Part shown: in pieces, positions 1 to 6,581 of the stretch | Layout of the letters: each line of letters starts with the position of its first letter | How positions within the stretch are numbered: position 1 is the first letter of the stretch | DNA from: an uncultured Muribaculaceae bacterium | GTDB taxonomy: Bacteria; Bacteroidota; Bacteroidia; Bacteroidales; Muribaculaceae | Assembly: GCA_910584185.1 (NCBI GenBank) | Contig: CAJTYC010000061.1 | Location: 1 to 15,748 of the forward strand | Direction: 5' to 3' | Length of the DNA stretch: 15,748 nt | The notes under the pieces: model-generated | Databases searched by the model: none | What the model was told of the DNA's origin: nothing | The model's input: only the letters and a program-made list of their open reading frames with translations | Position numbers and translations under genes: made by a program

Positions 1-56
1 TGTCGTTTTTTTATGCCCTTATCTCATCAATCATATACTTGCGAAACTTAAATAAT

Positions 57-65
57 TAACTTTGC
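57..65 (+). promoter_or_regulatory. Candidate Bacteroidales -7 promoter element upstream of the regulator remnant
   Basis: TAACTTTGC matches the Bacteroidetes -7 consensus TAnnTTTG plus pyrimidine. A TTG lies at 39-41, but its 15-nt spacing is shorter than the usual 19-21, so the -33 half is weak. Transcription would start near 72, about 68 nt before the first ATG of the remnant at 140. The run of seven T at 6-12 may be the tail of a terminator for a gene left of the window; its stem is not visible here. Confidence 0.4.
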
Positions 66-139
66 AGTCGTTTTGAATTTAATAGACGCAATAAGTTGAA
101 AGTGCTTAGAGCCCATCTCATAAATATTTTGACCTCGTA

Positions 140-331
140 ATGCATTCGCAGCTGCGGCTGTCCATACTCTCCATCCTCATGAAACTACCACGCACTGTCT
201 GCCGCATGACCGATGCCGGACGGGAGACATTTCTGGAATATGTTGAAGCACTGAAAGAGTATGTAACCCCATCTATATCAATAGATAACCAATGTGAACA
301 ACAACCGCCTGGAGGACTTGTGCCATGTTAG
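140..331 (+). pseudogene. Winged-helix transcriptional regulator remnant lacking its DNA-recognition core
   Basis: The 63-codon frame joins two parts of a family I recognise from Bacteroidales winged-helix regulators (HTH_34/MarR-like, about 95-105 residues). The start, HSQLRLSILSILMK, matches helix 1, and PRTVCRMTDAGRETFLEYVEALKEYV matches the region after the recognition helix through the last dimerisation helix. Residue 15 is joined directly to residue 16; in intact relatives roughly 45 residues lie between, holding helix 2, the recognition helix and the wing. The frame also stays open 5' of the ATG back to a stop at 107-109, and those codons (ending KYFDLV) look family-like, so the original start is probably lost. 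It stays in frame after the deletion, so a short peptide could be made, but it could not bind DNA as a winged helix. Such regulators often sit beside a membrane protein like the one at 437, which supports decay of a former neighbour pair. The family call is from memory of family patterns. Confidence 0.6.
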
Positions 332-352
332 AAATTTGCTGAAACATTTATG

Positions 353-380
353 TTTTGTCGCATAAAAATCCCATTTTGTC
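353..380 (+). promoter_or_regulatory. Direct repeat TTTTGTC with 21-bp period, candidate activator operator
   Basis: TTTTGTC occurs at 353-359 and again at 374-380, giving a start-to-start distance of exactly 21 bp, two helical turns. LytTR-type regulators commonly bind pairs of about 9-bp direct repeats separated by about 12 bp, the same period. The repeats lie 32-59 bp upstream of the -7 element at 412, where an activator would be expected, and a LytTR regulator is encoded downstream in the same operon. The repeat itself is plain; autoregulation by that protein is inference, and a chance T-rich repeat is quite possible. Confidence 0.3.
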
Positions 381-411
381 TCAAAACTAGAAGACAAGAC
401 GGGATTAGCCG

Positions 412-419
412 TAATTTTG
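412..419 (+). promoter_or_regulatory. Candidate -7 promoter element of the membrane protein/kinase/receptor operon
   Basis: TAATTTTG is a full match to the Bacteroidales -7 consensus TAnnTTTG, 17 nt before the ATG at 437. No TTTG sits at the expected 19-21-nt distance upstream, so this may be a weak or activator-dependent promoter. The start site would be near 426, giving a very short leader. Confidence 0.45.
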
Positions 420-436
420 TGGCGTAAACAACAAAT

Positions 437-1003
437 ATGAATTATATGCAAGAAGAGAGTTACAACAATGAAGTGGATGATACTCGGAAGCTCGTTATAG
501 AGCGTGAGCATTCCGCGCTTCTGATTTGGGGTATTACGTCCGCATCAATCGCTATGGTAATATTTCTCGTTCAATTTTTCACCGGTGATTATTACTGGTG
601 GATGTGGGTCGCACTGCCGGTAATTGCAGGTCCGATTCACAGCGCTGTTGATAAGAAAAACGACAAAAATTGCACATTGACACCCTTGTATCAGTTGCTT
701 GGCAAAGTGAGCAAAATCACAATCTCGCTAATATTTGTCACATCGATGCTGACTCTTGTTTTCAACTTCAATGCATACTTTGTCATACTGCTTATCCTTA
801 CTTTTTGGTGCGGACTTTCAGGCTTCATCCTTGACTATTCCCGTCTGATTCAGCTTGCTGCCGTAGGACTTGTGATGTCAATTGTACTCAGGGTTCATGA
901 AACGAGTGACTATGTATTGCTTTGGTTTGCATTAGGACTCTTCGTGCTATTGGTTATGTCGGGATTGGATATGGTAAGGCGCATTAAAACCAACAAACTG
1001 TAA
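437..1003 (+). CDS. Polytopic inner-membrane protein, uncharacterised
   Basis: This 188-residue protein has about five or six hydrophobic segments, near residues 27-48, 53-71, 94-110, 112-131, 136-152 and 158-176, and a positively charged C-terminus (RRIKTNKL), consistent with an inner-membrane protein. The first 25 residues are polar and acidic, and a segment rich in Trp and Tyr (residues 52-57) begins the second helix. It resembles a Bacteroidales family of small membrane proteins often encoded next to a winged-helix regulator, in line with the remnant just upstream, but I know no biochemical function. Its stop is only 6 nt before the kinase start, so the two are almost certainly cotranscribed, and it may act as a membrane partner of the kinase. 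The ATG at 437 was chosen; the ATG three codons on is an equally plausible start. Confidence 0.8.
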   Translation: MNYMQEESYNNEVDDTRKLVIEREHSALLIWGITSASIAMVIFLVQFFTGDYYWWMWVALPVIAGPIHSAVDKKNDKNCTLTPLYQLLGKVSKITISLIFVTSMLTLVFNFNAYFVILLILTFWCGLSGFILDYSRLIQLAAVGLVMSIVLRVHETSDYVLLWFALGLFVLLVMSGLDMVRRIKTNKL

Positions 1004-1009
1004 AATAGC

Positions 1010-2719
1010 GTGCAAACATCCGTAAGATACATATTGCTGACCATCGCGTTCATGTTTCTCTCTTCCGGGGTGCTTGTCGCCGGTTTTCTGGATGCTTACG
1101 AATCGCTCCGTTATGGCATATTTTGGCTTCTTCTGCCACTGACACTCATCTTCATCTTAGCTGTTGTCGTGAATGACCGTTTGCTCATTCCTCGTTTACT
1201 CCTGAAAAGTCGTATTGGAGGATATTGTATTGCCGTTTTCGGAACAGTCTATGTCTTGATACTGGTCTCTCTCTTTATGGAGTATGTTGCAAGAAGACTA
1301 CTTGACCTGCCAATGCGCATAACTGATTACTCAAGCCCCTGGATTCTTGCAGACATGTTGGGGAATAGTCTACTGTTGGCAATGATACTTTTAGGGTTGG
1401 GTCTGTTTCACCTTTTTAACCGTTGGCAAAACGAAACTCAAGCAGAAAGAGATTTGACCGCAAAACTTCATTCTTACATCTCTACCGTCAAGAACAGGCT
1501 TAACCCGACATTAATATTTAGCAAATTGACAGCGATAGCGGCAGATACTTGTGCTTCATCAGAAAGTATTGAAAAGGGATTAAGGGATTTGTCTGTATAT
1601 CTTCGCGAGCAACTATACGAACTACCGGAACCTCCGGTGATTGACAATCCGAAAATTGAGGATTCGGGCAATTCCCGGGTAACCACCCTGCTCGTGTCAA
1701 GGAGATACAGAAGCGGGCGCCACCTGATCTTCTTAGGGATATTGGCGGTTATCTCCTGCGGAGCATTCTTTACGACCCCCGACCAACCGAAATTTTCATT
1801 TGACCGTTTCTTGGGGGTACTGTCAATGTTCATTTTTCTGACTGCGATTGCATACTGCAATATCCTATGGCTATTTCCACGTTTCATGAAGCGTGGAAAC
1901 ATCAAGAAATACACGGTCGCTGTCACGGTATTGCTCCTCATAATAGTGATACCCCTGATAATGGTGCAAATCATGACATATGAGCCAAATGTTTACACCA
2001 AACAACTGCCTGTTTTGATTGCTGTGATTTCCACTGTCGGCAGTCTGCTCACCCTTTCCCTTTTTGTCGGAGGTATAAGCAGCGTATTGCTTTTGCAGAA
2101 CTGGATAGGTACAAAACAGAGACTCACGCTGCTAAAGGCGGAGACCATTCGTCAAGAATATTCTTACCTTCGCAAACAGATAAATCCTCATTTCCTATTC
2201 AATGTATTGAACAACATAGGAATAAGTGTTTACGATGATCCGAACTACGCCAGAGGACTGATAAAAGACCTTATGGCACTTCTGAAATATCAATTGGAGG
2301 ATATGGGGCGAGACAAGACCTCATTATCGAATGAATTGTCATTCATAAAGAGTTACTTTGCATTGGAGGCAACGCGAAGGGATTCTTTTAATTATGAGAT
2401 AAATGTTAATGTTGAGGATGAGAATGTCATCATTCCGACATTGCTCTTTATCCCCTTCATTGAGAATGCAGTCAAGTATTCCGCTCCGGTAGATGGTCTG
2501 CCGGAGGTGAGAATTAAGTTTGAAGTAAGAAAGAGACGGCTGAGATTTGAGTGTACCAATCCATACGATGCCGAAGAGTTGAAACTTATAAAGAAAGGTG
2601 GAATTGGTTTGGTCAATACACGTCGCCGGTTGGATCTTCTTTACGATGAAGCATATTCTCTGCGGTGCGTGAAAGGAGCCAACGCATTTTCAGTAATATT
2701 AGAAATTCCATTGCAATGA
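1010..2719 (+). CDS. Sensor histidine kinase, LytS type, with internally duplicated membrane/phosphoacceptor module
   Basis: The 569-residue protein ends in a LytS/YpdA-type kinase: phosphoacceptor motif NPHFLFN with His394 (His_kinase family), N-box FIPFIENAVK (Asn486) and G-box KKGGIGL near 528-534. It would autophosphorylate and pass phosphate to the regulator encoded at 2716. Relatives usually have one four-helix membrane domain and about 340-360 residues; this one has two. Helices lie near 7-29, 36-55, 70-90 and 113-133, then 236-256, 265-285, 300-320 and 333-360. After helix 4, residues about 140-210 resemble the second phosphoacceptor region, including an NPTLIF stretch where Thr167 replaces His394, and the first half has no ATPase domain. 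The GTG at 1010, 6 nt after the upstream stop, gives the full first helix; the stop overlaps the next ATG as ATGA. The kinase identity is secure; the duplication is read by eye, and the stimulus is unknown. Confidence 0.88.
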   Translation: MQTSVRYILLTIAFMFLSSGVLVAGFLDAYESLRYGIFWLLLPLTLIFILAVVVNDRLLIPRLLLKSRIGGYCIAVFGTVYVLILVSLFMEYVARRLLDLPMRITDYSSPWILADMLGNSLLLAMILLGLGLFHLFNRWQNETQAERDLTAKLHSYISTVKNRLNPTLIFSKLTAIAADTCASSESIEKGLRDLSVYLREQLYELPEPPVIDNPKIEDSGNSRVTTLLVSRRYRSGRHLIFLGILAVISCGAFFTTPDQPKFSFDRFLGVLSMFIFLTAIAYCNILWLFPRFMKRGNIKKYTVAVTVLLLIIVIPLIMVQIMTYEPNVYTKQLPVLIAVISTVGSLLTLSLFVGGISSVLLLQNWIGTKQRLTLLKAETIRQEYSYLRKQINPHFLFNVLNNIGISVYDDPNYARGLIKDLMALLKYQLEDMGRDKTSLSNELSFIKSYFALEATRRDSFNYEINVNVEDENVIIPTLLFIPFIENAVKYSAPVDGLPEVRIKFEVRKRRLRFECTNPYDAEELKLIKKGGIGLVNTRRRLDLLYDEAYSLRCVKGANAFSVILEIPLQ

Positions 2720-3414
2720 ACTGTATAATAATAGACGATGAGCCGATGGCCCGAAAGGGTATGAAGCGGTTGGTGGAGACTCGGCAGGAACTTGAACTTA
2801 CTGCTATGTTCGATAGTGCTATCAAAGCTGCTGAATGGTTGCAAGAGAATAATACCGACTTGATATTCCTCGATATTGAGATGCCAAAGCTCAACGGTAT
2901 TGAGTTTGCCAAACATATTCCGGGAAAGAGTATGGTGATTTTCACAACAGCCTACTCCGACTATGCTCTCGATGGTTTTGAGCTGGATGCACTTGACTAT
3001 CTTGTCAAACCAATTGATCCGGAGCGTTTCAATAAGGCAGTGGACCGGGCTTTGTCGTATAAGAAACTTATCGAGAGTGCCGAGAATGGCAATGAGTCTT
3101 CTGATTTGGAATTTATCATTGTCAAGGCAGACAGGAAATATGTGCGGATACGGGTTCAATACATCCTGTACATCGAAGGGCTGAAAGACTACGTCATAAT
3201 TCACCTTCTAGACAAAAAAGTGGTGACACGCATGACAGTAAAAGCCATGGAGGATACTCTTCCGAAACATAGCTTCCTCCGTGTGAACAAGTCGTATATC
3301 GTCAACAAGGAGAAGATTGACTCATTCGACAACAATGATGTATTTATCGGCACAACAGAAATTTCCATCGGACTGTCATATCGTGAAACAGTGTTGAATG
3401 CATTACTAAAATAA
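2716..3414 (+). CDS. LytTR-family response regulator
   Basis: This 232-residue protein has a receiver domain (about 1-120) and a LytTR DNA-binding domain (about 135-232). Receiver landmarks are the acidic pair Asp7-Asp8, phosphoacceptor Asp53 in LDIEMP, Thr77/Thr78, and Lys98 in VKP. The C-terminal part has the LytTR features IIVKADRKYVRI, YILYIEGLKDYVII and FLRVNKSYIVN. Phosphorylation by the adjacent kinase should promote DNA binding to direct-repeat operators. I chose ATG 2716 because it starts exactly at the conserved first beta strand (MNCIIIDDE) and overlaps the kinase stop as ATGA; an earlier in-frame ATG at 2665 would only add residues from inside the kinase gene. Targets may include this operon and the receptor genes downstream. 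Function is secure at family level; the regulon is inference. Confidence 0.93.
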   Translation: MNCIIIDDEPMARKGMKRLVETRQELELTAMFDSAIKAAEWLQENNTDLIFLDIEMPKLNGIEFAKHIPGKSMVIFTTAYSDYALDGFELDALDYLVKPIDPERFNKAVDRALSYKKLIESAENGNESSDLEFIIVKADRKYVRIRVQYILYIEGLKDYVIIHLLDKKVVTRMTVKAMEDTLPKHSFLRVNKSYIVNKEKIDSFDNNDVFIGTTEISIGLSYRETVLNALLK

Positions 3415-3443
3415 AAAGATTTAAGGTGAAAAGATTTATCGTA
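3414..3443 (+). repeat. Tandem 15-bp duplication in the leader of the receptor gene
   Basis: AAAAGATTTA occurs at 3414-3423 and 3429-3438 inside two adjacent 15-nt units that fill the gap between the regulator stop and the receptor ATG at 3446. It may be a small slippage duplication or an A-rich ribosome-loading region; no clear Shine-Dalgarno sequence is seen. The 15-bp period does not match the spacing usual for LytTR sites. Confidence 0.55.
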
Positions 3444-3445
3444 AA

Positions 3446-5536
3446 ATGGGTTTAAGGTTTGTTTATTTATTTGGTTTTATTATCGGTGCTTCATTAGCTG
3501 TCCAATCGCAGACACCTAACGTAGGTTTATCGGTCGACTCACTTGAGACTATGACGCTCAATGAAGTCGTTGTATCGGGTCATTCGGCAGCCCAACGTAT
3601 CGGCAATGTGCAGTTGGGAGCCGAGAAACTGGAGATGACTATCCTTGATAAAGCACCGGTGCTTTTCGGCGAGGTAGACATCATCAAGTCTATTACTCTT
3701 TTGCCGGGTGTGCGCCAGGAGAGCGAGGGCTCGGGAGGCTACATGGTTCGCGGAGGTACCGCCTCGCAAAATCTTGTGCAGCTTGACGGAGCGACACTCT
3801 ACAATCCCTCTCACGTGATGGGTATCTTCTCCACATTCAACGAGGATGCTCTCGGCGGAGCCACACTCTACAAGGGCCTGATGCCGTCATACTTTGGCGG
3901 TGCAACCTCTTCTGTGCTCGACATTCAACTTGCTCCCGGCAATATGAAGCGTTGGCACGCCGGAGGTACAATAGGTTTATTGGCGGCGAAAATAAATGCC
4001 AATGGCCCGATTGTGAAGGATAAGCTCTCATTGGCGGTAAGCGCAAGACGTTCATACGCCGACCTCTTTTTGAAATTGGTGCCGAAATACCGCAGTACTG
4101 TAATGCACTTTTACGATGCGAATGCCAAACTGCGCTACCGTCCCCGCCCGGATGATTATATAGATGCCTCATTCTCGATAACTCACGATAACATGGGTAT
4201 CTCCGACATTATGTGGATGGACTGGGGAAATATGGCGGCTTCGGTGAAGTGGACTGCAAGACGTGGTGACCGTTGGAAGTTTATCACAACTGGTGCATGG
4301 ACTGATTATAAGGGTGATATGTGGATGGATATAATGGGTAACCGCCAACGCCTTGATGAGTATATTCGCACTGTATCTCTCAACGAACGCGCTTCTTACC
4401 TAATCAAAGACAATCATGAACTTGAACTCGGATACCGGTCAGAGCTGTTCCGCGTAAAGTCGGGTGAATGGATGGTCAACAATACCAAAGAAAAGGAAAT
4501 CCGTTCAGGTTGGGCTAATGACGTGTGGATAGACTATAAGGGTGAAATAACTCCTTGGTTTTCTTTAGAGACAGGTGTGAGAATGAATATCTTCTCGGCT
4601 CTAAAAGGTCATTCATTCACCCAAATGACGGACTACTACAAGTCTGGCATGGAGCAAGGGAAAAACGGTATTGCCAAGAGCTATATGGCTGTTGAGCCTC
4701 GAGTGAGCATGAAGTTCAACGTGGTTGAGAATCACGCTGTCAAGGCCGGGCTTACCTCCAGTTCGCAGAATCTCCATGCCATCCGAACCTCGGCCAACAC
4801 TTTCCCTTTCGACCGCTATGCCATAACCTCGGCAGTTGTGAAACCTGAGAAGGCATGGCAGTATTCACTTGGCTACACAGGCACAACTGACAATGGCATG
4901 TGGGAATGGTCGGCAGAGGGGTATTACAAGGATATGCGCAATGTGTATGACTATCGCTCGGGAGTGACAATATTCACTGATATAATCCTTGAGAACCTTA
5001 TTTTGGGTGGCAAAGGTCGCTCATATGGTATGGAGTTGATGTTCCGCAAAAACAGCGGCAGACTTACGGGGTGGGTATCTTACACATTATCGAAAACTCA
5101 GACAAGGATTGACGGAATCAACGAGGGGAGATGGTATGACGCATCCAACGACCGCCGTCATGACCTGAATGTGGTGGCGATGTTCGACCTCACAGACCGT
5201 TGGAGCCTCTCGGCCTCCTTCCTGTTCGCTTCGGGGCAGGCGCTCTCTGTGCCTGATGCCAAATATCAGTTGGGCGGTGAGACTCTATACTATTACAGCC
5301 AGCGCAATAACTACCGCACACCGGCTACACACCGACTCGACATATCGGCCAATTACAAACATGTCGGTAAAAAATTCACTTACGAATGGTCAATAGGCAT
5401 ATACAACCTCTATAATCACTACAACCCATATATGATTTATTTCGAGGATTGCCCCGACAATGTATCCGGCACCCGCGCCGTGCAATATTCAATGTATGGC
5501 ATAGTGCCATCCGTTTCCTACACACTAAAATTCTAA
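3446..5536 (+). CDS. TonB-dependent outer-membrane receptor without carboxypeptidase-like N-terminal domain
   Basis: The 696-residue protein has a signal peptide (about 1-22, ending near AVQSQ), a short linker, a TonB-box-like stretch (LNEVVVSG, about 38-45), a plug domain (about 60-165, with RGGTASQNLVQLDG) and a long beta-barrel ending in phenylalanine (PSVSYTLKF), as expected for BAM-assembled barrels. It should import a ligand across the outer membrane using TonB-ExbBD energy. Bacteroidota receptors paired with DUF4249 proteins usually carry a carboxypeptidase-regulatory-like domain of about 80-90 residues between signal peptide and plug; none is present, which explains the short length. 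The gene follows the two-component pair after 31 nt and precedes the lipoprotein by 5 nt. The substrate cannot be told from sequence; it does not look like a SusC, since no SusD partner is present. Confidence 0.9.
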   Translation: MGLRFVYLFGFIIGASLAVQSQTPNVGLSVDSLETMTLNEVVVSGHSAAQRIGNVQLGAEKLEMTILDKAPVLFGEVDIIKSITLLPGVRQESEGSGGYMVRGGTASQNLVQLDGATLYNPSHVMGIFSTFNEDALGGATLYKGLMPSYFGGATSSVLDIQLAPGNMKRWHAGGTIGLLAAKINANGPIVKDKLSLAVSARRSYADLFLKLVPKYRSTVMHFYDANAKLRYRPRPDDYIDASFSITHDNMGISDIMWMDWGNMAASVKWTARRGDRWKFITTGAWTDYKGDMWMDIMGNRQRLDEYIRTVSLNERASYLIKDNHELELGYRSELFRVKSGEWMVNNTKEKEIRSGWANDVWIDYKGEITPWFSLETGVRMNIFSALKGHSFTQMTDYYKSGMEQGKNGIAKSYMAVEPRVSMKFNVVENHAVKAGLTSSSQNLHAIRTSANTFPFDRYAITSAVVKPEKAWQYSLGYTGTTDNGMWEWSAEGYYKDMRNVYDYRSGVTIFTDIILENLILGGKGRSYGMELMFRKNSGRLTGWVSYTLSKTQTRIDGINEGRWYDASNDRRHDLNVVAMFDLTDRWSLSASFLFASGQALSVPDAKYQLGGETLYYYSQRNNYRTPATHRLDISANYKHVGKKFTYEWSIGIYNLYNHYNPYMIYFEDCPDNVSGTRAVQYSMYGIVPSVSYTLKF

Positions 5537-5541
5537 AAACA

Positions 5542-6351
5542 ATGAAATTTTCACGCTACATATTCGCATCCATTGCGTTGTTGACATTGGCATCCTGCGA
5601 AAAAGAGATAGATTTTGAATATAAGGATATCCCTGAGCAGCAGGTAATCGAGGGGTTGCTGACACAAGAGGGTGTAAGTATACGGCTCACCACGACGGTG
5701 CCGACCAACGAACCGTTAAACGATCACACCATAACTAATGCCACAGTCACGGTGTCTGACTTGACAGCGGGGGAGACCTATAAATTGATAACCGATAAGA
5801 GGGGTGTTTTTACACATCCGGACCTTTATGCCGAAACCGGACATAAATATGAATTGGAAGTGAGTGTCGGAGAAAAACACTTCACTTCGACATGTACGGT
5901 GCTTCCGGAGTCTGAAATAATTTCGGCAGAGTTCAACTGGATCAAGATGCCCTATGATGATGTGGCAGTATTGAAGGTACAGTTCAGAGAGGTTGAGGAT
6001 AAAAGCTCGCAATATTGGCTTCGCATATACCGAAACGGCGAGCCCTATGAGTGGCAGGCGATAGAGTCACGCAATGCAGTTGATGGACTTGTAACCGGCA
6101 TGATGATGACGTCGCGCAAAGATGTCGAGGCCGAGGATGACGAAGATGTGCTTCGCGAAGGAGATGTGATAGATATAGAGGTGCTCACAATATCAACGAC
6201 CATGGCAGACTACCTCAACTCCCTCAATAATGGCGACTACAACGGCAACCGTATGTTTGACGGCCCATTCTGCCTCGGCTACTTCCTCGCTGCGCCAATA
6301 TCGAGCACCCGACTCATATACCATCCTGACCAGATACCCTACGCAGAATGA
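5542..6351 (+). CDS. DUF4249-like outer-membrane lipoprotein, partner of the TonB receptor
   Basis: This 269-residue protein starts with a lipoprotein signal peptide whose lipobox LASC gives lipidated Cys19, followed by the charged EKEID, which may favour surface display. A beta-rich domain follows (VIEGLLTQEGVSIRLTTT, NATVTVSDLTAGETYKL), consistent with an Ig/carboxypeptidase-regulatory-like fold, and the end has an NGDYNGNRMFDGPFCLGYF pattern typical of DUF4249. That family is encoded beside TonB-dependent receptors in Bacteroidota, and a role as receptor-associated surface lipoprotein is likely, though unproven. I chose ATG 5542, 5 nt after the receptor stop, because it begins the signal peptide exactly; the frame is open further upstream but that part overlaps the receptor gene. 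A cluster of acidic residues (EAEDDEDVLREGD) occurs near 190-205. Confidence 0.82.
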   Translation: MKFSRYIFASIALLTLASCEKEIDFEYKDIPEQQVIEGLLTQEGVSIRLTTTVPTNEPLNDHTITNATVTVSDLTAGETYKLITDKRGVFTHPDLYAETGHKYELEVSVGEKHFTSTCTVLPESEIISAEFNWIKMPYDDVAVLKVQFREVEDKSSQYWLRIYRNGEPYEWQAIESRNAVDGLVTGMMMTSRKDVEAEDDEDVLREGDVIDIEVLTISTTMADYLNSLNNGDYNGNRMFDGPFCLGYFLAAPISSTRLIYHPDQIPYAE

Positions 6352-6437
6352 AACAAATGATTCTCTTCACAATATTGTTTCTTACATGTTGTAGACTCTT
6401 TTTATATCAATCTGCTATTGTTCGTTCTATGTGTTGA
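6348..6437 (+). CDS. 29-codon signal-peptide-like small frame overlapping the lipoprotein stop
   Basis: The frame starts at an ATG that overlaps the preceding TGA as ATGA, the coupling seen between kinase and regulator in this operon. Its 29 residues begin MKQMILFTILFLTCCRLF: a lysine, then a hydrophobic run and two cysteines, as in a lipoprotein or secretion signal, then stop at 6435-6437. It may be a tiny membrane peptide, or the stub of a third operon gene whose remainder is lost. The following 140 nt are AT-rich and I could not recognise a continuation in other frames. The start context is the best evidence; a chance frame remains possible. Confidence 0.35.
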   Translation: MKQMILFTILFLTCCRLFLYQSAIVRSMC

Positions 6438-6457
6438 CCAGATATTACCTCTATAAG

Positions 6458-6490
6458 TTTCAATATTTCGTGCTTTTTTGCTAAATTTGC
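6458..6490 (+). promoter_or_regulatory. Candidate promoter of the L,D-transpeptidase gene
   Basis: TAAATTTGC at 6482-6490 is a full match to the Bacteroidales -7 element with the favoured trailing pyrimidine. TTTC at 6458-6461, 20 nt upstream, is a one-base departure from the -33 TTTG. Transcription would start near 6496, leaving a leader of about 85 nt before the ATG at 6582. It is AT-rich throughout, as expected for a gene-free stretch between two operons. Confidence 0.55.
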
Positions 6491-6581
6491 GCTTTATTGT
6501 TGTATTTGTAGCAATTCCACTTTTGTTGGTTTATTCATCAATGAGCAGGTTTGTTATAAGTATGACTGAATTAAAGCCTTT

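Noticed and set aside
1474..1974. 166-codon reverse-strand open frame inside the kinase gene
   Set aside because: The sense strand codes for the membrane and phosphoacceptor segments; the antisense product is not recognisable.
2665..2715. Upstream in-frame ATG for the response regulator
   Set aside because: It would add 17 residues read from inside the kinase coding region; the receiver begins exactly at ATG 2716, which has the ATGA overlap.
2641..3204. 187-codon reverse-strand open frame opposite the response regulator
   Set aside because: The + strand here has clear receiver and LytTR motifs; the antisense translation shows no domain.
5449..5541. Longer N-terminus for the DUF4249 lipoprotein
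   Set aside because: It would bury the signal peptide and lipobox and overlap the receptor barrel end; ATG 5542 fits.
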